A DNA stretch of 64,000 nt from Limnomonas spitsbergensis (lineage: Eukaryota > Chlorophyta > Chlorophyceae > Chlamydomonadales), in the NCBI GenBank assembly GCA_037349105.1, contig JAYJMM010000029.1, positions 806,001-870,000 of the forward strand, given 5' to 3'. The notes beneath the pieces are model-generated. The model was not told the origin of the DNA. It worked only from the letters and a program-made list of their open reading frames with translations, and did not search any database. This document shows positions 41,195 through 61,770 of this stretch, piece after piece; position 1 is the stretch's first letter, and each line of letters opens with the position of its first letter. The position numbers and the translations under genes were made by a program.

Positions 41195-44100
41195 ATGCAA
41201 CGGAGAACACAATCTCTCGAGCGTGAGGCGTCGGTATTCTTTAATCCGTCAAGTGAGAACGGGGTCGAATTGTCGCTGCTCGCTTGTATTAAGGGAAGGC
41301 CTGATTCGCGGCTGACAATTGCAGCGCCAAACCACCATGACGGTGATCTCACCACGTCTTCAAGCTGTCCAGTTCCAAGTGTACCAGTCCCAGGCAACAA
41401 AGTTGTCCAGACAGACCTTAGAAGATCTTTGGGTGGAATAGCCGGAATCAGCCCAAGAAAGCTATTTGCAACTGGAATAAATGGAGCCTCATTCTTTTGG
41501 GGGAAACACATCAGCCCTAACAAGTCTGCTCTCACAGCCAGCCAAGAAGTGGAGCAAAAGCCATATCCCACAGGTGCGTGAACCCTACTGTAGCTTGAAT
41601 GAAATATTCAAATGTCTGGTCAATTGTGTCTGGCAATCTGTTGAGAGGGGCTAAAGAGCATGATAGCACTAATAGATCGTTAATGTCCACAGAGCTTGCA
41701 GACTACCATGAGAGGAAGCAGTGTGGGAAAGGGGCAAGCGGAACAGTGTTCAGGTACTGGTACAGAAATTCTACACTTTAAACACTTTGCATTCCAAGTG
41801 TCATTCTATATAGAATTCCTCACAGAATGTCAGCAGTGCAGGGCCTCGGTCAGCTGTCGTACTTATGCATGCCCAGCAGCTGGCTTCCAATACAATGCTT
41901 AAGATTGTCTGTCCTACCCCTGTCTCTTTTACAGGGCATGGTGAGATCAGAGGCATACGAGCAGCTCTCTTTTGGTCATGGTAGACTGAGATAGTGTTAG
42001 CTGATAGCATTCAAGGTGGCTGGTCCTTATTATCCAGGTGCGAAGTCAGAGGGGTGATGGTCGCCATCAAGAAATCCCGGTGCGAGAGGGAGGAGGAAGT
42101 GTTGCAACATCTACATGACGAGGTGGAAAATATGTCAAAGTTCAGGTGAATTGCAATCTGTTCATTGGTGGGAAAGCTACCATCAATCGCCTAATCTGGA
42201 GCCTTCATTTCTTGTCATCAGCACTCCTAAATCCGAAAGGCTAGAACAAGGGTCACACACTTGCTGAGCTGTTATGTGCAATGCATGTCCCGCAGGCACC
42301 CCAATGTCCTGCCCTTACATTGCTGCTTCACAGAAAAAAAATACTTGTATATCGTCTCTCCATACATGACGGTGAGAGTCCTTGCATTTAATTTTATGAT
42401 TGCCTTTTTTAGCAAGTCACAATCACAAGATGTCTTTCGCACACTGGGGTCTAGCTGGGCCATCTCTCATTGAGTGAATGAGTCTCTGACTTGCATTGAT
42501 TATTTAGTTCAGACTGGGACACACTCTGATGCCAGAAAGGTACAAAATCCACATTGGCATTATACGCTGACTCTGTACTAGTCCCAGGCCATGGTCACGA
42601 ATTGCCACCAAATGCTTGAAACCACACAAACAGGGAGGATCCATCGCCCATATCATGAAGGAAAACCACCGAGGTGGTTTTGAGGAGCCTGCTATAGCCG
42701 CCATCATGCATTCTGTCATCAAGGGACTAGCCTACATCCACAGTCAAAAGGCCATACACAGAGACATCAAGGTGTGATGACAGGCTCTGACGTGCTGCTT
42801 AGTGGTGCATGCCTTCATATTCAACTGTTCCTGATCTACAAGACCTGTAGATAAGGAAGTGCATGTAATTTCTTCTCTGACTTCGATGAGGCAAGAAGAT
42901 AATTTCCAGCCGAAGACCCGGGCTCAAATTGGGCCGTCAGTAGACATGCACCAACGTTGTTTGTACATGCTCGTGACGCATGAAAATTGTATGAGGAGTG
43001 AGCCAGCAAGTGGGCTGGAATAACTGAAATGTAGATGTCAAGGTTTTAAATAAAAAGGTCTGAAACATCTAAATTTGCAGGTGTTACTCCTGCACGATAG
43101 TCCAGCAATGTACAATTAGGGGCAGAGGAGTTCTCCTGTCCTGCCAGGGTATCCATTGGGGTCTCTTGATGCCCAAGCGCCTGATCCTTCTTGGATATTA
43201 GTTCCTTCTTCTTGGAAACAAGTTTCTCACTAATGTTTCCCTTCAAAAATCCCTGCCCGAAAGGCAGCAAACATCCTGATCAGCCATGATCGGCGCATCG
43301 TGCTCGGGGACCTGGGCCTGTCCAAGTTCATCAAGCCATGTTCAGTAACGGGCTGGCCGCTGCCAATGACAGATCCAGTGGGCACCAAGCTGTGGATGGC
43401 TCCGGAGATCGGCAAAGAGGTGTGAAATGCGGAGACCGCAGGACGTATGGGTGGGGCTATGACCAGATGCATGACACTGATGTCAAATACCTAACTGAAG
43501 GTCATTTACGCAGACGTGGCGTCATATCTGGTGCGTTGGCTGTTTCTTTGTAAGGCGCCCTTGGAGGCACTTGGTGTCTTGGTCTCAGGCTGTGATTTGG
43601 GTGAATTGTGGATTCTATTCGTCCCCTAGATGATGTCCGCAGCCAGGATATGACGAGTGTGTGCCACAAACGCTAACCTTTGGCCAGTTAAGACCATCCA
43701 CTATGACACTGCCAATCAACTTCAGCTGACTGACACATTATGTCATTATTTACCTGTGCACACAGGCCGGGTACAACAGGGCAGCTGACATATGGTGGGT
43801 CCATGTCTTCTGCTTCCATTCACCACACTAAATGCCTGGGGCTTCAGCTCTACCTAGAGACTTGCCTGTTGACTATTTTATTGCAGCCAAGCAGTAAAAA
43901 CACTGATTTCATGATGAAAGCAGTCAGTATGCACACCACTTAAATCCTTCACGGCAATATGGAACGCAGGAGTTTTGGAATCACACTGCTGGAGCTGGCT
44001 CATGGTGAGCCACCATACGCAAAATACACGGGGATCGATTCACATTTCATGGTAGGTTCAATTCGAAGTATGAATACCTGTCTGATAAAGGGCCACTGGT

Positions 44101-46459
44101 AATCCATGATGCTATTGACCATTAAGGATGAGATATTTAGGTGGTCTTTTTATTTCGGGGCTACTGACACTATCATGCTTCTCAGGGCAAGTCTGGCCGC
44201 CTCCCTCATCTAGTCACCCGTGATCATAATCTACGTGTTAATAACCGGAATGTCCTGTTGAGGAAATGTATTGAGAGAGGGCTAATATGATGGCATAACA
44301 TCATACCAGCTGAAGACAATGCTATGAAGATGTGGTACACCGTTGTTTTCTTTTTGAATCGCATGGAATTATGTGTACTGCACTCCCCTCCCTATCAGAC
44401 ACCCCCTTCTGTGGATATGCTAGACAACCCGCCCAAGCAGACCGCCGTGAGCCCATTTGGTCAACGATCGCCCCTGAAATCTGAAGCAGTGCCTCGGAAG
44501 TTTTCGAAGGCTCTGAAACAGCTCATCGAGATGTGCTTGAGGCTCGATCCGAAGGCGCGACCCAGCGCCAGAAACCTGGTGAACCACGACTTCTTCCATA
44601 AGGCTGACATGGATGCTGTTTTCAGGGCACTGAAGCCTGTGAAGGGTGAGTGGCCTTGCTGTCTATGGGACTCTGATTTTCGCTGCTGACGCAACATGTG
44701 ACGCTGCCAGGTCTTTCGAATTCCCTGGCAAATCAGCAATCTTGTTCACAAGAGGCTGACAGATCCCATGTCTCATAGCTATAAAAACATTCAATGTACG
44801 TTCTTAGAAATTGGATTTGTTGGGCCTGAACACAGGTGTGATATAACTCCACTCCTTTCCCTCCCTCCTTTGCTGCACATTGCCATTCCCTCCAACAAAG
44901 AGGAGGACTTATACCCAAAGAGCTTGCTAGCGTTCAGTCACGCTGACCTGGGCACTCTGAGCAAGATCAGCTGTGACGACGGAAGCTCCAATCAGGAGAG
45001 CTTTGTCAGCATCAGGAGGGCGGAAGACTCAGGTTGGAACCTGCCGCAAAGGCTGGAAGATGAGCAGCAGCAAGTGTCAATGTCTGCTGGCCAGGATGAG
45101 GTGCAGCAGCAGCAGCAGCATGAAATGCAGCAGCAGGAGGAGCTAGACCAGAAGCTGCAGGAAGGCTGGAGGCAGAAGCTGCAGCAGGAGCAGGAGGCAC
45201 TGGGTGATTCCCCAGTGCGACCCATTCAAGCATCCAGTTCGTTCACCATAAAAGTGGAATCTTCAGCCTGCTCACGGCAGGCTTCCATGGCCAAGACCCA
45301 GCAGGTGCAGGGGCTATTATTGCCGGGTCCAGGCCAAGGCAGAACGATTGAGCCAACCGAGAGGAGCAGGATGGCTGGGAGCTCCAGTACATCTTCGCCC
45401 TCAGTCGTGCTCAGTGGCTGCACTGCACGCCCGAGCCGGTTCGGCATTGAGAAGCCCCTGCCTCTCCAGCCACTGGGCCCCAACTTGGCTGATTCTGCCG
45501 TCCCCACGCTGGCTGATTCTTCTATCCCCAAGGCGGCTGATTCTGCTGTCCCCACGCTGGCTGATACTGCTATCCCCAGACTGGCTGATTCTGCCGTCCC
45601 CACGCTGGTTTATTCAGCTTTCCCTACGGCGGCTGATTCTGCTTTCCCCACGCTGATTGATTCTGCTTTCCCCACGCTGGCTGATTCTGCTTTCCCCACG
45701 CTGATTGATTCTGCTGCCCCCACGCTGGCTGATTCTGCTTTCCCCACGCTGGCTGATTCTGCTTTCCCTACGCCGGCTGATTCTAATGCCCCCACACTGG
45801 CTGATTCTGCTTTCCCCACGCTGGCTGATTCTGCTTTCCCCACGGCGGCTAATTCTGCCCCCACGCTGGCTGATTCTGCTGTCCCCACGCTGGCTGATTC
45901 TGCCCCCACGCTGGCTGATTCTGCTGCCCCCACGCTGGCTGATTCTGCTGCCCCCACGCTGGCTGATTCTGCTGCCCCCACGCTGGCTGATTCTGCTGCC
46001 CCCACGCTGGCTGATTCTGCCCCCACGCTGGCTGATTCTGCTGCCCCCACGCTGGCTGATTCTGCTGCCCCCACGCTGGCTGATTCTGCTGTCCCCACGC
46101 TGGCTGATTCTGCTGTCCTCAAGGCGGCTGATTCTGCTGTTTCCAGGGTGGCTGATAATTCCATTGTCCTGAAGGTGGTGGATTGTGCCGTCCTCGAGGA
46201 ATCCGCAGCTACCATAGCTCCCGCTGAAGGTCAGGAGCAGGTCACTGGAGAACAGCTCAGGCGAAAGCGACGCAATGGGATCATGTTCAGCGAGATGGAG
46301 TCAGGGCGCATGCTGCTGGCCTTGTCTGAACAGGGAAGCCCCGGATCTGACGGGGAGACTCGCGTCACCTTTACGGTCTCTTCACCAAGGGTACAGAAGG
46401 ACAGCGACGAGTGGGGGCATGTCTCCCAGCATCCCACGACTGAGGCGCAGGAGCCTTAA
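41195..46459 (+). CDS. STE20/FRAY (SPAK-OSR1, BLUS1)-type serine/threonine kinase with repeat tail
   Basis: Exons: 41195-41573, 41693-41753, 42038-42145, 42296-42371, 42634-42771, 43264-43419, 43766-43794, 43970-44051, 44399-44645, 44901-46459, giving 944 residues. Kinase motifs in order: glycine loop CGKGASGTVF (exon 2), VAIKK (K158), RHPNVLPLHCCFTEKKYLYI, GGSIAHIMKENHRGGFEEPA (the STE20/FRAY signature), IHRDIKAANILI (catalytic D252), GDLGLSKF (DLG replaces DFG), GTKLWMAPEIGKEAGYNRAA, then DIWSFGITLLELAHGEPPYA and LDPKARPSARNLVNHDFF. Plant FRAY kinases include BLUS1. Animal SPAK/OSR1 regulate ion transport. The tail (426-944) has a Gln-rich coiled region (about 480-540) and roughly 28 PTLADSAA octapeptides (about 620-855). 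No PF2 domain was recognised. The exon 9 to 10 junction is the least certain. Confidence 0.85.
45485..46190 (+). repeat. 24-bp coding minisatellite (PTLADSAA)n
   Basis: About 28 units of CCCCACGCTGGCTGATTCTG plus four variable bases. Some units are 21 bp and lack one Ala codon, so length changes stay in frame. The central block (45,860-46,110) is nearly homogeneous and the edges are diverged. All three plus frames and at least one minus frame stay open here. Confidence 0.9.
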
Positions 46460-47720
46460 ACTTGGCTGCGTCCTTGGCCATTTCTTGGTGCACTGAAGTT
46501 ACCGGACCTGGGAGATTTATCGACATAGTAAATATATAAATAAATCAGGGGAATAAATGTAAGAGTTCTCACCCCTGGCTCTAACTGGTTCGGGAATCTT
46601 GCAATTTTCTTATGCATGGTGCCGCACCATTGGTGCCTCACTCACTGGTATTCTATATTTGTCAGCTTCTTCATCACATCAGAGATTATTTTTTGGTCCT
46701 CTTTATCTCCACAATTTCAGGTCTATAATTAAAAAAAATTAGTGCCTGTGGCAGGCACGCCCCTGTGTGAGAGAGTGCAATGTTTCCCTCTCTTGACTGC
46801 TCCTTGGGTCTTGTACCCAGCCTGCCGCAAGATATTTCATAACAATGAGCCCCTCTCCCTGAGGACACACCAAGCTTGGCCATATCACAGTCAACTAGCC
46901 GGATGGGTGCCACTTTATCCCTATTCTCACAGGGATCTCCCTGTGCATGCTTGCAAGACGTTATTGAGATATGACACGTGTAGCACTGCTGGTAGTTTTT
47001 TCGTTGAACTCCCAGTACACCGCATGGAGACATGGAGTGTGTCATGCTTTCCCCTTGGACTCAACAAGTTACAAAATGTGTATGCATCCATCTTCTTCTG
47101 CCCGTGATTCTCACCCGAATCATCGTCATACTCGCTGTACTGATGATCCAAATCCAGTTCACAGAGCTACTGAGGAGGCCCTACCGCTACTACTGATCTT
47201 TGGAGTGATCTGTCATCGTCACATTCCAAACCAATGGCCCTATCTGTGATGGTACTGTGAGAGTTTAGAAGGCCAGTTCAGGAAACCGTGTTCGAAAACT
47301 GCATTTGCATGTGCTGTCACAACGAAAAGGTCTCGAACAGAAACTCAGAATGCTGCTGGGCCTGACTTTTAAATCTGCACTACCGTAGTGCTGGACATGT
47401 CTGCAAGGTACCGGTAAATGATTATAAATATGTATCATATTCCATCTAGGTAGGTCAATAACGTTACACCTCTGGGCCCGCTCCATGTAGGTTGGTGATG
47501 TGATGTTGTGAGCTGGCCAGCTGGGGTTCTGATTTTTGAGGGCAGATGAAGACCCTGGTTACCGTAAGGGTGGAGGGTCTTCGGGGTTCAGCAGTACGGG
47601 ACACCTGCGATCTGGTGCGAAACTAACACTCGCCCCGGTTGAAGCGTTTTAGCCTTTCCCTTGCTTATCATCTTCCCAATTAATTTAAATCGAAACGCGA
47701 GATTTACCGTTGCCCAAACA
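46460..47720. other. Gene-free stretch with a solo LINE terminus
   Basis: Other than a LINE-terminus fragment at 47455-47490, I see no recognisable element. The last ~100 bp (47620-47720) is the likely RBX1-like 5' leader. It is open in frame from 47661 but lacks an ATG before 47721. Confidence 0.4.
47455..47490 (-). mobile_element. Solo LINE 3' terminus
   Basis: GTCAATAACGTTACACCTCT followed by GGGCCCGCTC is the complement of the conserved terminus of the LINE family (GAGCGGGCCCAGAGGTGTAA). Nothing else of the element is left. Confidence 0.5.
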
Positions 47721-48089
47721 ATGTCTGACGATGAGCGAATGGACGTCGATGCTGAGGCTGGCCAAGAAGAAGAGGCTGGTGGATCCAAGACCGGCAAGAG
47801 TCGAACTGGAAAGAGATTCGAAATCAAGAAATGGAGCGCAGTAGCCATGTGGTCCTGGGCTATCTGCACGGACACTTGCGCCATCTGCAGAAACAACCTT
47901 TACGAGCCCAGTATCGAGTACCAGGCTAACCCGACTGGCGATCCAGATCATCCTGGCCTCAGCATCGCTTGGGGCAACTGTGGGCACGTTTTCCACCTTG
48001 ATTGCATCCAGAGATGGTTGAAGACACGCAGCGCATGCCCCCTCTGCAACAAGGAGTGGGAGTTTGCTAAAATTGAGGTGAGCTTTTGA
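47721..48089 (+). CDS. RBX1: RBX1-like RING-H2 protein of cullin-RING ligases
   Basis: RBX1/ROC1 docks on cullin C-termini and recruits the E2 in SCF-type ubiquitin ligases. The ATG at 47721 starts MSDDERMDVDAEAGQEEE, an acidic tail, then KRFEIKKWSAVAMWSWAI (31-48, the beta strand inserted into the cullin), CAICRNNLYEPS, WGNCGHVFHLDCIQRWLKTR and CPLCNKEWEFAK. RING ligands are C53, C56, C87, H89, H92, C95, C106 and C109. Two differences from animal and plant RBX1: the usual CPLD is CPLC, and the cysteines of the insertion loop that bind a third zinc (DLCIEC and EECTVAW in human) are Ser, Tyr and Leu here (EPSIEY, PGLSIAW). Read straight through, it ends IEVSF after 122 residues. A good donor, ATTGAG|GTGAGC at 48077-48078, suggests a short final exon instead. 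Confidence 0.87.
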   Translation: MSDDERMDVDAEAGQEEEAGGSKTGKSRTGKRFEIKKWSAVAMWSWAICTDTCAICRNNLYEPSIEYQANPTGDPDHPGLSIAWGNCGHVFHLDCIQRWLKTRSACPLCNKEWEFAKIEVSF

Positions 48090-49581
48090 GCATGCAACCA
48101 CGCTGCACAGCGTCCTGATGCATGCATTACTGTCATGCAAGTAACATGCGAGTAACATGCAAGTTTTGTTCAGTGCTTGTGGACCTCCTTCGGCCATGTG
48201 AGGGTGCAGTGTCTATTTTTGTGCGCAGTATAACACCTTTTGAGGGCTGCTGGGCAGCCATCATTTGGCCAAATCACACACTGGTATTTGGCAAAACCAT
48301 GATTCGCCTACGGCGGGTTGCCCAGACAGCGAAGCTTATTGCACAAGGTCCCCGCAGCCATAGGCCGTGATGTAGCTTCAGTGTAGTAGTGGAAACGCTG
48401 TAAAATAAAGCAGGGTGCACCTTTTTCTTCTGTTTATATTGAGAGGTTGAGGCCCTGTTCACGTGCTCGCATGAAGTCATGAGGAGGATCTAGGTATCTA
48501 ACACATTCGCAGAATTTCAGCACTTAAGATCTAGACTCATTCCTGGGTCCTGCCATGGATTCGACACATGCAGGGCACCTTGGTTGACAGGTTTATCCTG
48601 TTAACAGTTAACAAACATTATGTATGCTCATATTTCGCTTCTATGCTTGCCTTGAAACCAATACCAGCTGGTAATATGTCATTACGAAGCGCGGCAGGCC
48701 ATGTTAATGCTAACATGGCCTGCAGTGCTCCGCAGTGGTCAACACGGGCATTGTATAAGCAGAAGGTTTAAGAGCTTCAATCTGCTTGTCATGTGTAGGC
48801 TGCACATTTTAGTCTTGGGAACTTGACAATCCATTTATGCTTTTGCCCATTTGCAGAAAATCTTGCCCGGAGGAGGAACCGTGGGCCTGGATTGAGGATA
48901 CAAGAGCAAGATGCTTGATCTTAAGCGACACTGACAGTCGGTTTCATGACTTCCTGGAGTTTCGATCTCCGTGCTTACAGCGGATCATGTCCGGTAGATC
49001 TGTTCAATTTGCTTTCTTCAAGCCCAGTCCCTGACCGGTAGTACATGCGATCTAATCGCATATTGAGCAATAAGTCCCAAACCAATGATGAAAATACAAC
49101 CAATGATGCATTGGAGTGACATGATTGATCTCGGGATTTGGACTGTACACTCTCGCCATGTTTTGGGATGTAAGCTCGGGGAGAAAGGTATGATCCCACC
49201 TGTGCTTGCAGTGGATAGTAGTTTGGTGAAATTCCATAAGGAATATCAGAACCAGCCTGTCGTAGCCTGGTGTTTAGTAGGTACCTGAGTTGTAACACGA
49301 CAATGAAGACTAATAAAATCTGCATAACTCCACCACCTGTCTAGAACACTGTTCAAAGCAGGGGCTTCAAAGCGTTTACGCTGGCTAACTGGTCAAAAGC
49401 GTTTACAAAGAGTCAGTGGCTGGTCATAGACTCATGGACGCACAGTTCGTGAATGGCTAGTGACGAAAGTGTTGCGACCATATGTCAACAGAGGTTTGAT
49501 TCCATTTTCTGCACTACCGATATACTTAGCATGGCGCACATAATTTGACAGAGTTGAATTATGTTCTTTAGCTTCAGCCTT
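48090..49581. other. Gene-free stretch with one dispersed repeat
   Basis: Apart from the repeat at 48225-48385 there is no recognisable exon. The final exon of the RBX1-like gene may lie in the first few hundred bases. It also contains the 3' flank of the alcohol dehydrogenase gene, which reads toward it. Confidence 0.4.
48225..48385 (+). repeat. Dispersed ~150-bp repeat, copy 7
   Basis: Diverged plus copy: GGGCTGCTGGGCAGCC, TGGCAAAACCATGATTCGCC, TACGGCGGGTTGCCCAGACA, CCCCGCAGCCATAGGCCGTG and ATGTAGCTTCAGTG. Confidence 0.5.
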
Positions 49582-58477
<8,896 letters not shown>

Positions 58478-59215
58478 AGACTTAACACTTCTGGGCCATG
58501 CTCAAAAGGCTGGGCCGCGAGGGCACCTATCTGGTTTGGGAGGAAAGGAAGCTAGAGGCGGAAGGAAAGAAAGTCGGAAAAAGGAGGGGAAAAAGACTAC
58601 CCCCAAAGTAAAGGAAGATTGAAGAATCCCTCAACAACGAGGAGACAAACAATGAAACCGGCCAGTTGGTCCGGAAAAGTAGAAAAAGGAAAGGGACACA
58701 CAAATGGCTGGAGAAAAGTTTGAAGAAAGGAAGCCCCGGCCTCTGAAACGACAATGCCTCAACGATGGCTGCCGCATCCTCCACAAAAGCCAGGGCATCC
58801 CACCCTAGCCGGCCCTGGTACAGAGCGTGGAAGTCCCTAGCACCATGTGGGGGGCCTGCTCAACCCCGCTCCTGAAGTTGATTTTACACGTTGGGGCATT
58901 AAAAGCAATCATGTAACGCGTCCTTAACATGCTCGCCGTCTCCTCTAGCCCAACAATGCTAGCTGCAGCGTGTGTCACACTGCAGTTCGCTACGCCTTCC
59001 CCTGGTGTCGGCCGAGCCGCAGCCTTAAGTTTGTGCGCTCCTTCTTGCTGGTGCGGCTCCTGGCCAGCGGTATCCCTATTTCAAGCGCTGGCTGTAAGTT
59101 GTGACCAGGCGCTGTAGGTACCGTAGATGCAGACCTGTGCTCGGTGGCGGGGTCCCTGGGATCCCCTCTGCCAGTCTCCTGCAGTTCACCTGCTTATAGG
59201 CTGCCTCCACTAATA
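58478..59215 (-). mobile_element. LINE 3' end, fragment G
   Basis: Reverse-oriented copy. Near 58480-58530 is the complement of the family terminus (ACTTCTGGGCCATGCTCAAA, then GGCCGCGAGGGC), then an A/G-rich tract (complement of the T-rich tail), GCATCCCACCCTAGCC and GTAACGCGTCCTTAACATGC (Cys/His region, degraded). It ends with the VEAAYKQVNCRRLAEGIPG peptide on the minus strand, next to the junction with the IPK pseudogene. Confidence 0.6.
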
Positions 59216-59218
59216 CGG

Positions 59219-61770
59219 GGTGTTGCAAGGCTGGAACCCACAGGACGCAACAGGGGCCCTGGCGGATCAGAGATCTGCTACAGATGTAACAGAGGCGCAA
59301 GCAGATCCCAGATCTGCATCAGATCCAACAGAGGCGACATTAGCTTCTGGATATGTTTCAGAACCCGGTGCTGCTGCTGGTGCAACTGCTAGGGTGAAGG
59401 CTGGCTTTGCGCTTACCAGGGCCTCGGTCATGAAGCTCAATGGAATCATTGTCGATGCGCTCCTGGCGGGTGAGATACGGGGTGGGGGGGACGACAAATT
59501 ATTCTAGTAGTCCTCGACAATGTTGAAGAAGCGCGAAAGATATCTGATTGATGTGCTGCTGGTGGGTGGGATCGAGGGCTGGAAGGGAGGGGGGAAAAGA
59601 ATCCCCAGGTGAGCTGTCCAGGTGGGGCAGGAGGGGAGGCCTCATGCCTCCCTTAAAACACCTCCTTACCCACCAGCCCCAACCACCCATGCATGCGGAG
59701 GGCCTACCAGCGGAGAGCCTGTCCACCTGCATGTGTTAAACCATCAACCCTTCACCATGCATGTGCAGAGGGCTTGCCGGCGGTGGGCTTGTCCCCGTTT
59801 TCCTCCGGTTGGGTGACCCCTGGGCGGGCAGTGGTGCAGGACGGGTGCGGTGCGGTACAGGCCTGCTTTGAGCCAGGTGGGGCTGCTGCCCGTCATTCAC
59901 GGAGACTGTGTGCTAGACGCGCAGCTGGGCTGTACAGTGCTCAGGTAAGAAATATATGAACAGGTCAAACATACAAAATCATCCCTTCCAATGCTACTCG
60001 TTGAACTTGTGCCCCCACCCGCACCCTTGCCACGCATCAGACATACAAATTACGCATTTTTATCAACAAGGATGTCGTCCTAAACATCCTATCCTGTGGA
60101 CAGTGGGGACACTATCATGCGAAGGCTCGCAGAGGTCCTCGGTGCTGACAGCGCCACATACCTGGTCAGTGTACCGGTATGCGGACTCCTGATCTAGATC
60201 TAGATCTGATAGGGCCTAGGGGCTGGCTGTGCCACATTCCTGGCGGGTGTGTGGGAATCATGAGATATATTGAATTATTAAGATCTGATAGGGCCTGGGG
60301 CCTGGCAGCGCCACATTTCTGGTGAGTGTGTGAGGACTCACGATCTAGTCTCTCATTCTGCTTGCCTGTGACGTGCAGACCAATGTGGCTGGGGTGTTTG
60401 ACCGCCCCCCGGAGGACTGGTGGTGGGCTCGCGGCTGTTGGAGAACATTGCGGTGCAAATAGGTGAGGCAAGGCTGTAGCAGAGGTGAGGGTTGAGGGCT
60501 CAGGGTTTATATTATATACAAAAGAAACACATTCGGGTTGTTTGACCAACAGCCTGCATTGTTTGTGGATCGCAGATGGGAGCTGGCATGTCCTAGGCAT
60601 TCAGCTGGCCAACTCGTCACTGGATGCTACAAGTGAGACATGCGCATTGTAAAGAGGTTTGCGCTGCTAGCATTTATCCTGCTTGTGCTCTGATTGTTAA
60701 GAACGGGCATGTATTTGCCCCTTGGGCTGGACTGGTCTACATCCCGAGATTCAAATATTACTGAAAACCATGCATGCCCTGCATGAACCCCATGGACTGC
60801 ATAAACCCCATGGACTGCATGGACTGCATGGACTCTATGGACTGCATGGACTGCATGGACAACATGGACTGCAAGGTCTGCATGACCTACATGGACAACA
60901 TGGATAGCATGGACTGCATGAACTGCATGAATTTGATGAACTACATGGACTGCATGGACAACATGGCCTGCATGGACAGCATGGACTGCATAAACAGCAT
61001 GGACTGCATGGACAGTATGGACTGCATGGACAACATGGACTGCATGAACTGCATGGAATGTATGAATTTGTTGAATTGCATGGAGAGCATGGAGAGCATG
61101 GACTGCATGAACTACATGGACTACATGGACAATTGGACAGCGTGATTGCATGGACTATATGGACTACATGGACTGCATGGACTATATGAGCTACATGGAC
61201 TGCATGGACTGCATAGACAGTATGGACTGTATGGACTGCACGGACTGCATGGGCTACATGGACTGCATGGACAGTATGGGCTACATGGACTACATGGACA
61301 GCATGGATGCATATATTTCATGAACTGCATGGAATACATGAACTTGGTTATGCCTGCGGTGGCATTGTAAATTGTCATGCAGGTCTTGCATGGGTTGCTT
61401 GGACCTCAGTAGTTTTGCAGGGTGACCTTACAAAGGTGTTCTCTTTCCAGGTAGGCTGGTGGATCCTCCTGTTGGACATGTGAAGGCCTTGAATATTTCC
61501 ACAGGGGGGAAATAGACAGGCGATTAAGCGGCTGTTCCAAATGGATGCGACGTTGCAGGTGGCATTGCAACAAAAGTGGAGGAGGCTGCTGTGATAGCGG
61601 CTCTGGGAACCGAGGTGGCGATCGCTCGGGCCGGCACTGAGGCTGGGAGGCTGGCGTGCCACTTCAGCCCTGCCCAGCTGACTGATCGGGTGCTGGTAGG
61701 GCCCAACCACCCCCTGAGGGCCGCGATTGCACACTCTTGGGAATACACCATTGTGTGCCTATCAGGCTAG
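59219..61770 (+). pseudogene. 5'-truncated, frameshifted isopentenyl phosphate kinase copy
   Basis: Inverted duplicate of the IPK gene at 32225-34688. It starts within exon 1 at the codons for VLQGWNPQDATG, so the initiator, KLGG and HGAGSFGHH motifs are absent. Exon 1 remainder 59219-59475, exon 2 about 59772-59943, exon 3 about 60102-60162, exon 4 about 60380-60458, exon 5 about 60575-60631, exon 6 about 61560-61770. Exon 2 has a net +4 bp change after GTACAGGCCTGCTT, and exon 4 has a net +5 bp change after CCCCCCGGAGGA, both breaking the frame. The exon 5 donor has lost its last-base G (ACAA|GTGAG). The final exon (EEAAVIAALGTEVAIARAGT) remains open. It cannot make an active kinase. Confidence 0.88.
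60770..61330 (+). repeat. Expanded (CATGGACTG)n array in pseudogene intron 5
   Basis: About 560 bp of 9-, 12- and 15-bp units around CATGGACTGCATGGACTAC and similar. The equivalent intron of the functional gene has only a short patch (32690-32775, CCATGCAGTCCATATAATCC, then CATGGGGTTCATGCAGTCC), so the array grew after duplication or shrank in the other copy. Spurious ORFs of Met-Asp-Cys repeats run across it. Confidence 0.85.

Noticed and set aside
45610..46215. 201-codon minus-strand ORF (VGAAESAS repeats) and a plus-frame RWLILLPP repeat ORF
   Set aside because: Both are mirror frames of the 24-bp coding minisatellite in the kinase tail. A stop-free 24-bp unit keeps several frames open at once.
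47661..47720. Upstream start for the RBX1-like protein (LIIFPINLNRNARF extension)
   Set aside because: The first codon of that frame is TTG. The ATG at 47721 gives the expected acidic N-terminus and length.
60774..61145. Cys/Met/Asp repeat protein ([11 protein letters not shown]) and the His/Val/Ala repeat protein on the other strand
   Set aside because: Translation of the (CATGGACTG)n array in the pseudogene intron. There is no independent support for a gene.
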